Below, in pieces: positions 42,027 through 49,923 of a stretch of 64,000 nt of DNA. A program made the position numbers and the translations under genes. Source of the stretch: Kribbella voronezhensis. Its GTDB lineage: Bacteria > Actinomycetota > Actinomycetes > Propionibacteriales > Kribbellaceae. The stretch spans positions 4,843,403 to 4,907,402 of the forward strand of contig NZ_SOCE01000001.1 of NCBI RefSeq assembly GCF_004365175.1, in the 5' to 3' direction. How positions within the stretch are numbered: position 1 is the first letter of the stretch; each line of letters begins with the position of its first letter. The notes beneath the pieces are model-generated. The model did not search any database and had not been told where the DNA came from. It saw nothing but the letters and a program-made list of their open reading frames with translations.

Positions 42027-44377
42027 CGCAGTGTCCATCCTCGAACCTCGTTGGCCTGGTCGACCAGGGCGATCCGTTCCTCCCGGCTGGGCGCTTGCCC
42101 GGCCAGCTCACGGTAGGCCGCCTCCAGGCCGTCCCGCAGTTCCGGTTCGGTGGCGGCCCGTCCGGCGATGTGCACGCCGGGCTGGGGGCCGTTGCCGAGG
42201 ACCTCGTCCAGCGCGGTCCGGAACACGTTCGCCGACAACTGGGCCCGGTCGGCCGGGTCGATCGTCAGCGACTCGATACTGCCCATGGCCTCCGCGAGGG
42301 CGGGGAGTCCACGTCCTGATCCTGCCAGCAGACCGGCTCGCTGGCGACGAGCCCGGATGTACGCGCCGCTGGTCGGGGGTACCAGGTCGACCGCCGCGAT
42401 GGCCCCGTCCAGGTCGCCGCGGTCGGAGCGGATCGCGGCCAGGCCGAACGCGGACGGTGCGATGTAATTGGCGTCGGTCCGGGCACAGGTGATGTAGAGC
42501 CCTTCGGCCACGTCGTACTCGCCGCTGAGCTCGCAGGACAGGGCCAGCGCGAGCTTCGGTGCCAGCTCACCGGGGACCTGGCCGTAGACGGCGTTGAAAG
42601 CCGACTGGGCAGCAGCGTTGTCTCCACGGGCCAGCGCGACGAGCCCGGACATCCAGACCGCGCGCCACTCCCACGGGTCCTCCGCGAGCAGGTCCGACAC
42701 CGCGGTGTCGACCATGTCGTACTGCCCGGACTCCAGTGCCGCCAGTGCGATCTCCAGCAACACCTGCGGCGACTGCTCCGGTGCGTTGACCAGCAACTCC
42801 AGCCGCGCGGCCGGATCCGGGACGCTCACCGTCTTCAACCAGCCGGCCTGCTTGTCGGTCTCGTCCGGCAACAGCGAAGGCAACCGCCGCCACGGGGGAG
42901 CGGCCTCACCCAGCCCGCCGGCCAGGTCGCCGGGGCTGCCGAACAGCAGCGACGACGCGGAATGCTGCGCTGCGCCACTCTTCTGCTGCGACGCGACCAC
43001 TTCACGCAGTACGCCGAGCAGCTGGACCCGGAACTCGTCGGCGGACACGAAGCGGTCGGCCGGGTCCTTCGCGCACGCCTTCAGCAGCAAGCGGTACACC
43101 GAGTCGTGCTGCTGGAAGAGCGGGACGTCGGCCACCGGCGGCAGCGAGGACAGGTACGTCGACTGGTAGCCGCGGAACTCCATCGCCAGCACGGTCAGCG
43201 TACGGCCGAGGGTGAAGATGTCGGAGGCGACCGACGTACCGACCTCGGGCACTTCCGGTGCCTGGTAGCCGACCGTGCCGTAGATGGCGGAGTCCGCGTC
43301 GTCGATACGGCGTACGCCGCCCAGGTCGATCAGCTTCACCGCGTCGCCGACCTGGATGATGTTGTCCGGCTTGAAGTCGCAGTAGACCAGGCCGAGGTCG
43401 TGCAGGTAGGAGAACGCGGGCAGGATCTCCAGCATGTAGGCGATCGCCTGGTCGATCGGCAGCGCGTTGTACCGGCCGCCGTTGGCCTCCATCCGCTGCT
43501 TGAGCAGGGTTTTCAGCGACGTACCGCCGACGTACTCCATCACGATGTAGCCGGCGCCGTCGTGGCTGACGAAGTTGTAGATCTCGACGATCAGCGGGTG
43601 CTCGACCCGGGCCAGGAACTGCTGCTCGGCGATCGCGGCCGCGACGGCGTCGGGGTCCTCGGAGTTCAGCAGGCCCTTGAGCACGACCCAGCGCTTCTGG
43701 ACGTTCAGGTCCCGCGCCATGTAGATCCAGCCGAAGCCGCCGTGCGCCAGCGCGCCGGCCACCTCGTACTGGCCGCCGACCAGATCGCCCGCCTTGAGCT
43801 TGGGCGAGAACGAGAACGGGCTGCGGCACTTCGGGCAGAAGCCCTCGGTGCGGCCCGGCTGATCGCCGCGGGACCGGCCGACCGGGTTGCCGCACTTCGG
43901 GCAGTTGCGACGGTCCTCGGGAACCATCGGGTTCGCCAGGATCGCTTTGCTCGCGTCGATCGGCGGGATCGGCGGGACATGGGTCAGACCGGCACCCAGC
44001 CGCGCCCCGCGCAGCCGGGTGGACGACGTACCGAGCCGGCGGGTCAGCTTGGAGCCGGCCTGGGTCGCGCGAGCCGAGCCGAGGGGGGTGGAGGCCAGCC
44101 GGTTGGAGGCGCGGGAGACGGTCGACGGCGAGCTGATCGGCTCGTGCGCCGGTGAGGCGGCGGCTCCACCAGGAGCGCCGCAGACGTCGCAGTAGCCGTC
44201 GACGATCGTGCCGGAGCAGCCCGGCTGAGCACAGGCGCCGCTTGCGGGAGCACTGGCAGCACTGGCAGCACTGGCCGCACTGGCTGGGGCCGCTGCCGCG
44301 GGTGAACCGCAGACGTCGCAGTAGCCGTCAACGATCGAGCCGGTACAGCCTGGCTGGGTGCAGGCGATGTTCGTCAT
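42023..44377 (-). CDS. pknG: PknG-like Ser/Thr protein kinase with zinc ribbons and TPR domain
   Basis: 784-residue soluble kinase. Residues 5-67 hold two copies of a zinc ribbon (CTQPGCTGSIVDGYCDVCG and CAQPGCSGTIVDGYCDVCG). A third, rubredoxin-like pair (CPKCGNPVG ... CPKCRSPF) at about 159-185 matches the redox site of mycobacterial PknG. The kinase domain (about 204-465) has the ATP Lys in WVVLKG (234), catalytic YCDFKPDN (Asp 334) and metal-binding IDLGG (Asp 351). The C-terminal part from about 520 is helical and TPR-like. The domain order matches PknG, which controls 2-oxoglutarate and glutamate metabolism through GarA/OdhI in mycobacteria and corynebacteria. The GlnH and GlnX genes upstream fit this assignment. 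Confidence 0.93.
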   Translation of the reverse strand: MTNIACTQPGCTGSIVDGYCDVCGSPAAAAPASAASAASAASAPASGACAQPGCSGTIVDGYCDVCGAPGGAAASPAHEPISSPSTVSRASNRLASTPLGSARATQAGSKLTRRLGTSSTRLRGARLGAGLTHVPPIPPIDASKAILANPMVPEDRRNCPKCGNPVGRSRGDQPGRTEGFCPKCRSPFSFSPKLKAGDLVGGQYEVAGALAHGGFGWIYMARDLNVQKRWVVLKGLLNSEDPDAVAAAIAEQQFLARVEHPLIVEIYNFVSHDGAGYIVMEYVGGTSLKTLLKQRMEANGGRYNALPIDQAIAYMLEILPAFSYLHDLGLVYCDFKPDNIIQVGDAVKLIDLGGVRRIDDADSAIYGTVGYQAPEVPEVGTSVASDIFTLGRTLTVLAMEFRGYQSTYLSSLPPVADVPLFQQHDSVYRLLLKACAKDPADRFVSADEFRVQLLGVLREVVASQQKSGAAQHSASSLLFGSPGDLAGGLGEAAPPWRRLPSLLPDETDKQAGWLKTVSVPDPAARLELLVNAPEQSPQVLLEIALAALESGQYDMVDTAVSDLLAEDPWEWRAVWMSGLVALARGDNAAAQSAFNAVYGQVPGELAPKLALALSCELSGEYDVAEGLYITCARTDANYIAPSAFGLAAIRSDRGDLDGAIAAVDLVPPTSGAYIRARRQRAGLLAGSGRGLPALAEAMGSIESLTIDPADRAQLSANVFRTALDEVLGNGPQPGVHIAGRAATEPELRDGLEAAYRELAGQAPSREERIALVDQANEVRGWTLR

Positions 44378-45540
44378 GTCGTCCCTCCTGTGGCGCGACC
44401 GGAGTGCGGGTCGGCGGCAAGACTGGTGTCCAGGTAGGCCTGGTAGGCCGCGACGAGCGCGCCGAGCCGGATCAGGTCCACTGGTTCGGTGTCGATCACG
44501 TCGTGGCCGCGCCGGTAGAGCTCGGCAAGGTCCTCGGTGGTTCCACTGGTCCGCGCGACGCTGCCCGCCTTCACGCTGTAGGCGTCCAGCCGTGCGGCCA
44601 ACTCGTCGCGGCGTTCCAGCGCGGCGCCGTACGCCGACTGCGCCTGCCCGAGCGCACGCCGTACTGCGTCCAGCCGCGTCAGGTACTTCTCCAGCTCAGC
44701 AGGCGTGTTCGGCACCGGCCCGAGCGCAGTGACATCCGGTACGCCGAGGCGCGGCGCCGGGGTGACCGCAGCGACACATCGATCGGCGAGAGCCCGTACT
44801 GCGACCCCCTGCGCTTCCAGCTCGGTCCGTACTGCGCGGGCGCGGGCCACGTCGGCAGCGCGCTCCCGGCGGGTGGCGCCACCGACGATCAGGTCCCGTT
44901 CGGTGCGGGCGGCATCCATCTCGAGCGAGCCGATCAGGCCGCCGACATCCGCGCCACGCTTGGCCCGCTCGGTCAGGTCGGTGACCCGGCGGTCCAGGTC
45001 GTGATGGGTCGCGATCGCCTCGTTCCGGCTGATCGCCGGCTCGTTCTTGACCAGGTCACTGATCCGTTCCACCTGGGCGCGAAGCTGCCGCAGCCGCGCG
45101 GCGAGATCCGCGTCGCCCGGCTCCAGTGCCAGCCTGGACCGGAGCGTGGCGGCCAGCGCGTCCGACAAAGTGCATGCCTCAGGCAACGAAACGGCGAGCG
45201 ACCCGCTCGCGCCACCGGTGTCCAGACCGCCCCAGATCAGCGTCGAGATCCGCTCGGTCTCGGTCGCGCCGACCCGGCCGGAGTCCCAGGTGACGAGGAT
45301 CAGTTCGTACCGATCCGACACTGCCTTCCAGACCGCCATCGCCAGGACGACGTCGGCGCTGAGCGCGTCGGCGTCCTCGGCCTGCAGGGCGGCCTGGTCG
45401 AGCTCGTCCAGTTCGGCCCTGCGGCGGTCCCGCCACGTCCCCAGGGCATCGAGGAACGCCAGCAGATCCTTCGCGGGGATGCTGCTGCCGATCCGCCCTG
45501 GCGGCGGAGGCGCGACTGCCGTCGGAGTACGAACTGTCAT
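44374..45540 (-). CDS. Coiled-coil protein of the PknG cluster, unknown function
   Basis: Protein of 388 residues, almost entirely helical with long charged heptad-like stretches (ADLAARLRQLRAQVERISDLVKN, HHDLDRRVTDLTERAKR, ALGQAQSAYGAALERRDELAARLDAY). There are no membrane segments and no catalytic motif that I recognise. The start is the ATG at 45540, overlapping the glnH stop by four bases; its own stop overlaps the kinase start. Position between the sensor lipoprotein and the kinase suggests an adaptor or scaffold that links membrane sensing to the kinase. M. tuberculosis has no equivalent between glnH and pknG, so this is an added component. Confidence 0.8.
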   Translation of the reverse strand: MTVRTPTAVAPPPPGRIGSSIPAKDLLAFLDALGTWRDRRRAELDELDQAALQAEDADALSADVVLAMAVWKAVSDRYELILVTWDSGRVGATETERISTLIWGGLDTGGASGSLAVSLPEACTLSDALAATLRSRLALEPGDADLAARLRQLRAQVERISDLVKNEPAISRNEAIATHHDLDRRVTDLTERAKRGADVGGLIGSLEMDAARTERDLIVGGATRRERAADVARARAVRTELEAQGVAVRALADRCVAAVTPAPRLGVPDVTALGPVPNTPAELEKYLTRLDAVRRALGQAQSAYGAALERRDELAARLDAYSVKAGSVARTSGTTEDLAELYRRGHDVIDTEPVDLIRLGALVAAYQAYLDTSLAADPHSGRATGGTT

Positions 45541-46502
45541 TCGGGGACTCGTCCGTAGACAGCCTTGGGCGGAGCCGGCGCGGGACCGAGATCGGCCGCG
45601 AACCACTTGTTGTACGACGCCTTCCAGCGGCCGTCGGCCTTGATCTGCTCCAGGACACCGTTGACGAACCGGACGAACTCCGGGTGCTTCTTGGACATCC
45701 CGAGGCCGTACGGCTCGTCACTGAACCGCTCGCCCTTGATCACCCGCGCGTACGGGTCCTGCGCTGCGTCGCCGGCCAGGACGGTGTCGTCGCCGCTGAT
45801 GCCGAAGACCTTGCCCTGCTGGAAGAGCACCAGGCAACCGCCGTCCGTGTCGGCGGTGACCGCCTTGAGGAGCCGGAAGTTCTTCCGCAGGTTCGTGTAA
45901 CTGGTCGAGCCGGTCGGGGTACAGATCGCCGTGCCCGGGGGCAGGTCGTTGAGGCTCTTGGCGGTCGAACTCAGCGGCACCAGCGACTTCTGGCCGGAGC
46001 GGTAGTACTCCGCGGAGAAGGCGATCTGACTCCAGCGATCGCAGTTGATCGTCATGTTGCGGGCCACGATGTCGACCGAACCGTCGATGAGGACGGGCAG
46101 CCGTTGCGGACTGGAGATGACCCGCAGTTCGACCGGGACGCCGAGGGCCTGGGCAACGGCCTTGATCATGTCGATGTCGAAGCCCTCGATGTCTCCGCTG
46201 ATCGGGTTCCGGGAGCCGAGGTGCAGGCTGTCGGCCGAGACGCCGGCGATCAGCCGGCCGCGCTGCTTGATCTGCGCCATGTAGGAGCCGGCGGGGAACT
46301 GGTCGGGCGAGGGGAGGGCACCCTCGGGGGCGTAGGAGGCCAACGCGTTGTCGCATTTCAGCGGTAGCGTGCCAGGGGCCGGAGGCGTTTCGACCGGAAC
46401 CGGCTTGGTGGGCACCGGGGTCGCCTCGTAGCTGCTGGAGCCGCAGGCCGTCAGGGCGAGCAGTGCGGCGGCCACACCGGCCGCGATCAGCTGCTTCTTC
46501 AT
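45537..46502 (-). CDS. glnH: Glutamine-binding-type lipoprotein (GlnH)
   Basis: Extracytoplasmic solute-binding lipoprotein of 321 residues. The signal is MKKQLIAAGVAAALLALTAC with lipobox LTAC, then a Pro-rich linker. The type II binding fold shows RLIAGVSADSLHLGSRNP, GFDIDMIKAVAQALG, DIVARNMTINCDRW and DGRWKASYNKWF. No amino-acid permease or ATPase gene lies nearby, so it is a sensor rather than a transporter component. The M. tuberculosis GlnH protein binds Asp/Glu/Asn and signals through GlnX to PknG; the same gene order is retained here except for the inserted coiled-coil gene. The start is supported by the 4-base overlap with glnX. Confidence 0.92.
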   Translation of the reverse strand: MKKQLIAAGVAAALLALTACGSSSYEATPVPTKPVPVETPPAPGTLPLKCDNALASYAPEGALPSPDQFPAGSYMAQIKQRGRLIAGVSADSLHLGSRNPISGDIEGFDIDMIKAVAQALGVPVELRVISSPQRLPVLIDGSVDIVARNMTINCDRWSQIAFSAEYYRSGQKSLVPLSSTAKSLNDLPPGTAICTPTGSTSYTNLRKNFRLLKAVTADTDGGCLVLFQQGKVFGISGDDTVLAGDAAQDPYARVIKGERFSDEPYGLGMSKKHPEFVRFVNGVLEQIKADGRWKASYNKWFAADLGPAPAPPKAVYGRVPE

Positions 46503-47830
46503 CGATATTCCCCCAGTCGCTGAGACATGCCCCAGGCCACCAGCAGTGCGGCGACGATCCCGATGGGCAGGCCGAGCCAGCCGATCGGGGGCAGCCCCTT
46601 GCGGGCGTCGGACAGTTCGGTGCTGACCTTCGTGCTGGTCACGCCCAGGCTGGCGGCCGACGCCTCGTCGAAGTCGCCGAAGATCGTGCCCGCATCGGTG
46701 CCGGTGTTCGTGCCGACCGACCTGGCCACCGCGTCGCCCCACTTGCCCTGCTTGGCGTCCAGGTCGCGGATCGTGGCGTGGATGGCCTTGTACTGGTTCC
46801 AGGGCGTCTGCACCGCGGGGCTGGTCGCAGCCACGATCGCGAGCTGCTTGTCGACCTCGGCCGCGGACTTGGTCCAGGCGGTCTGGAAGGCCTCGCCGGA
46901 ACCGCGAGCGATCAGGGTGAGGCTCTCGTTGGACTTGGCGTCGTACGCCGCGATCCGGGCTCGGGACAGCGCCAGCGTGTCGGCGTACGCATGTCCTCTG
47001 GTGTCCTTCGCCTTGCTGCCCGCGCTCGACAGCGCGGCACCGCCGACGACCATGGTCAGCAGCACCAGTGCGGCTGCGGCGGCGATCGGCAGGTTCAGGT
47101 AGCGGTGCGTCCGCTTCGCCAGCCACCACAGGGCGTAGGCGAGCACCAGCAGCGTGACCAGACCGCCGATGATCAGCCAGTAGTTGCCGTTACCGATGCC
47201 GTCGAACTCGGTGCCGACCCGGGACTCGTTGGCTTTGACCAGTGCGTCGAGCAGCGGCAGCGAGTCCTCCTGCAGCGAGGCGCTGGCGTCCTTGAGGTAC
47301 TGCGAACCGATCGGCAGGCCCTGCCGATTGTTCGCGCGGGCCTGCTCGACCAGACCCTGGTAGGTCAGGAGCGTGGTGTTCAGCTGGCCGAGTGCGGCCT
47401 GGTCGGCCGGCTGCGCGGTGGCGGCCTCGGTGATCAGCTTGGAGGCCTGCGCCATCGAGTCGACGAAGTGCTGTCGCTGGGCGGGCGGCTCGAGGCCGCC
47501 GACCAGGAAGGCGTTGGTGGCGTCGGCGTTCGCGCTGACCAGGTTCGTGTGGATTCCCTGGATCCGGACCAGCTGGGCAGTGTTCGCTTCCGCGCGCTTC
47601 AGAGCGCCGTCGGACTCCCGGAACCCTTGCGCCGCGGCGAGACCGAACAGGACTGCCATCGCGGCCGAGATGATGAGAACGAGCCGCATCCGGCCCGGCG
47701 TGCCGGCGAACCAGGTCTGGATCGCGCCGCTCGGTCGCGCGCGCCGCGGCGTACCGGCCGGGGCGGTGGCCACGGACGGTGGAGGCGGCGGCGACCAGAT
47801 GACTGGGGGCGCGCTGGTGGTTTGGGTCAC
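46499..47830 (-). CDS. glnX: GlnX-like membrane protein
   Basis: Protein of 443 residues with four membrane helices: MRLVLIISAAMAVLFGLAAA (about 48-68), YWLIIGGLVTLLVLAYALWW, LPIAAAAALVLLTMVVGGAA and WLGLPIGIVAALLVAWGM near the C-terminus. Two extracytoplasmic helical domains of about 130-150 residues lie between helices 1-2 and 3-4; they resemble the four-helix sensory bundles of chemoreceptors (IHTNLVSANADATNAFLVGG). The Pro-rich N-terminus and the C-terminus are cytoplasmic. In mycobacteria GlnX relays ligand binding from GlnH to PknG. It overlaps both neighbours by four bases. Confidence 0.88.
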   Translation of the reverse strand: MTQTTSAPPVIWSPPPPPSVATAPAGTPRRARPSGAIQTWFAGTPGRMRLVLIISAAMAVLFGLAAAQGFRESDGALKRAEANTAQLVRIQGIHTNLVSANADATNAFLVGGLEPPAQRQHFVDSMAQASKLITEAATAQPADQAALGQLNTTLLTYQGLVEQARANNRQGLPIGSQYLKDASASLQEDSLPLLDALVKANESRVGTEFDGIGNGNYWLIIGGLVTLLVLAYALWWLAKRTHRYLNLPIAAAAALVLLTMVVGGAALSSAGSKAKDTRGHAYADTLALSRARIAAYDAKSNESLTLIARGSGEAFQTAWTKSAAEVDKQLAIVAATSPAVQTPWNQYKAIHATIRDLDAKQGKWGDAVARSVGTNTGTDAGTIFGDFDEASAASLGVTSTKVSTELSDARKGLPPIGWLGLPIGIVAALLVAWGMSQRLGEYR

Positions 47831-49308
47831 GCCTGCTCCTCTTGCTCGGCCTCGGCCTCGACTGCTTCGGCTTGCTCGGCCTTCGTCTCGGCCTCGGCTG
47901 CTTCGGCTTGCTCGGCCTTCGTCTCGGCCTCGGCTGCTTCGGCTTGCTCGGCCTTCGTCTCGGCCTCGGTCTCGGCTGCTTCGGCGGGTGCTTCGTCGGT
48001 CAGGTCCTCAGGGAGGATCTGACGCAGCTGATCGGTACTGGGTGCCGTCACGTCGCGAAGTCGCCAGGCATGGCGGCCGATCGCCGCCTCCAGCATGTTG
48101 CGGGCGAACCGGCCGTTGCCGAACGAGCGGTTCCGCGGCGTCGACGCCAGGATCACCTTGAACTGGTCCAGCGCGTTCGGTGTCAGCTCGTAGTCGGCTG
48201 CCTCGGCGAGCCCGGTCAGGATGTCGGTGAGTTCGGAGTCGGAGTAGTCCTCGAACGCGATCGTGGTCCGGAACCGGCTGGCCAGTCCGGGGTTCGCGGC
48301 GATGAAGTCCTCCATCGGCTCGGGATACCCGGCGACGATGACGACCAGGTCGTCGCGCCGGTCCTCCATCTCCTTCACCAGCGTGTCGACGGCCTCCCGG
48401 CCGTACTGGTCGGCGCCCAGCTCGCCGGCGGTCAGGCTGTACGCCTCGTCGATGAACAGCACCCCACCAGCGGCAGAGGCGACCACCTCGGCGGTCTTCG
48501 TTGCCGTCTGCCCCAAATAGCCGGCGACCAGCTCGGAGCGGTCGATCTCGACCAATTGGCCCTTGGAGAGCAGGCCGAGTGCCTTGTAGATCCCGCTGAC
48601 CAGCCGCGCCACCGTGGTCTTGCCGGTGCCGGGATTCCCCACGAACACCAGGTGCCGGGTAATGGTCGGGCTCTTGAGCCCCGCTTCGGCACGGAGCTTC
48701 TCGACCCGCAGTACGGCGACCTGCCGGTGCACCTCGCGCTTGACGCTCGCCAGACCGGTCAGTTCGTCCAGCTCGGCGAGCAGCTCTTCGACAGTGCGCG
48801 CCGGTACCGGCTCAGCTTCGACAGCCGGCTTGGCTTCCGCCTGTACTGCGGCGGTCGGCGCGCTCGCCGTCGGGCTCGCAACCGGGCCGCCGGCCTGGAG
48901 CTGCCGTGCACCCGCTGCCTGGAGTTGCGCGGCAGCTGCGACCGACGCATTGCCGATGACGCGCATCGTGGGCTCGCCAAGGCTGCAAGCAGCAGAGGCG
49001 AGCTCAGCGAGCGCTTCGGCGTACGGGATCTTCTCTGCTGAACCCTGTGCGATCAGATCAGTCAGTACTGCGGTTGGCGCGCCACGCCATCTCCGGCCGC
49101 GTACTGCGGCGTCGAAGAAGTCCTGGGTGTCAGTGCCGGGTGATACAGCAGCCCAGTCGACCGCAGCTCCCGGAGCCGACTCGGCCAGCGCAGCAGCGAG
49201 CGACAGTCCTTCGGCTCTCGCCGACTCCTCTTGCACCCCGGCCCGAGCAGCGACGGCCAGCAGGGCCGACAGCGCTTCCTGCAGCGAAGTACCCCCCGCG
49301 CTGGTCAT
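47827..49308 (-). CDS. AAA+ ATPase of the CbxX/CfxQ type
   Basis: Protein of 493 residues. A helical N-terminal region (about 1-150) and an Ala/Pro linker precede one AAA+ module. Its motifs are LVFVGNPGTGKTTVARL (Walker A), GGVLFIDEAYSL (Walker B), VIVAGYPEPM (sensor 1 region) and SRFRTTIAF. The fold is that of CbxX and the EccA ATPases of type VII secretion, but no ESX genes are near. The C-terminus is a Glu/Ala tail built from three 12-residue repeats (TKAEQAEAAEAE). The start is the ATG at 49308, overlapping the upstream stop. It probably remodels a protein complex of this cluster. Confidence 0.9.
   Translation of the reverse strand: MTSAGGTSLQEALSALLAVAARAGVQEESARAEGLSLAAALAESAPGAAVDWAAVSPGTDTQDFFDAAVRGRRWRGAPTAVLTDLIAQGSAEKIPYAEALAELASAACSLGEPTMRVIGNASVAAAAQLQAAGARQLQAGGPVASPTASAPTAAVQAEAKPAVEAEPVPARTVEELLAELDELTGLASVKREVHRQVAVLRVEKLRAEAGLKSPTITRHLVFVGNPGTGKTTVARLVSGIYKALGLLSKGQLVEIDRSELVAGYLGQTATKTAEVVASAAGGVLFIDEAYSLTAGELGADQYGREAVDTLVKEMEDRRDDLVVIVAGYPEPMEDFIAANPGLASRFRTTIAFEDYSDSELTDILTGLAEAADYELTPNALDQFKVILASTPRNRSFGNGRFARNMLEAAIGRHAWRLRDVTAPSTDQLRQILPEDLTDEAPAEAAETEAETKAEQAEAAEAETKAEQAEAAEAETKAEQAEAVEAEAEQEEQA
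47861..47968 (-). repeat. In-frame 36-bp tandem repeat encoding the acidic tail of the AAA+ protein
   Basis: Three nearly identical 36-base units at 47861, 47897 and 47933 encode repeats of TKAEQAEAAEAE. The near identity at DNA level indicates recent slippage. Confidence 0.9.
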
Positions 49309-49889
49309 GCCCCTCCTCGTCCTGGTGGTGGTTGCAGTGGTCCTGAACCGGGTGGCAGATCCGGCGCCGGCGTCGACGGAGTGTTGCCGAGGGCAAGACT
49401 CCCACCGGTCGATCCGGTCCCGAACTTCTCCTGCAGGAACCGGCCATGGGCGATCAGCGCGGCCGCGTCGGCCCGGTTGACCGCGTCGAACACCTTGTCC
49501 ATCGTCGCGCCCAAGAGGTCCAACTGGTCGATCAGGATCATCAGCGAGGTCTTGCCGCGGTCCACCGGCCGGCTGTCCGCCCACTGCCGGGGCAGCCGCA
49601 GGTACCCACCGATTGCCTCCGGCAAGTAGTCCGTCGCGGTCGCCATCACGTTGTAGGCCTGGACGCTGCCACCGAGGTTGCCCAGCCGCGGGATGGTCTC
49701 CCGGACGATCCGCACGACGCGGGCGACCCGGGAGGCGACCACGGCCGGAACGGCGCCGTCGGCAACGAGTTGCTCCACCCGGACCAGCGCCGCCAGCAGA
49801 TCGTCGTTGGTCGGTGCGCGCGGGATCGGGGCAGGCTCGGGCTCCGCCTTGCGGCCGGTCAGCCGCGCGAAGAAGTCACCCAATGCCAT
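49305..49889 (-). CDS. Helical protein encoded next to telA (XpaC-like position)
   Basis: Protein of 194 residues: MALGDFFARLTGRKAEPEPA, then a helical core (VEQLVADGAVPAVVASRVARVVRIVRE ... TSLMILIDQLDLLGATMDKVFDAV) and a Gly/Pro-rich tail ending PPPGRGGA. TelA-family genes are often next to an XpaC-type gene, and the position and helical nature here fit that, but I cannot confirm the family from sequence alone. It overlaps the AAA+ gene start by four bases and follows the telA gene by 34 bases. Confidence 0.75.
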   Translation of the reverse strand: MALGDFFARLTGRKAEPEPAPIPRAPTNDDLLAALVRVEQLVADGAVPAVVASRVARVVRIVRETIPRLGNLGGSVQAYNVMATATDYLPEAIGGYLRLPRQWADSRPVDRGKTSLMILIDQLDLLGATMDKVFDAVNRADAAALIAHGRFLQEKFGTGSTGGSLALGNTPSTPAPDLPPGSGPLQPPPGRGGA

Positions 49890-49923
49890 GCAGTACCGTC
49901 CCCCGCTTCACGGTCCCGGGCTC

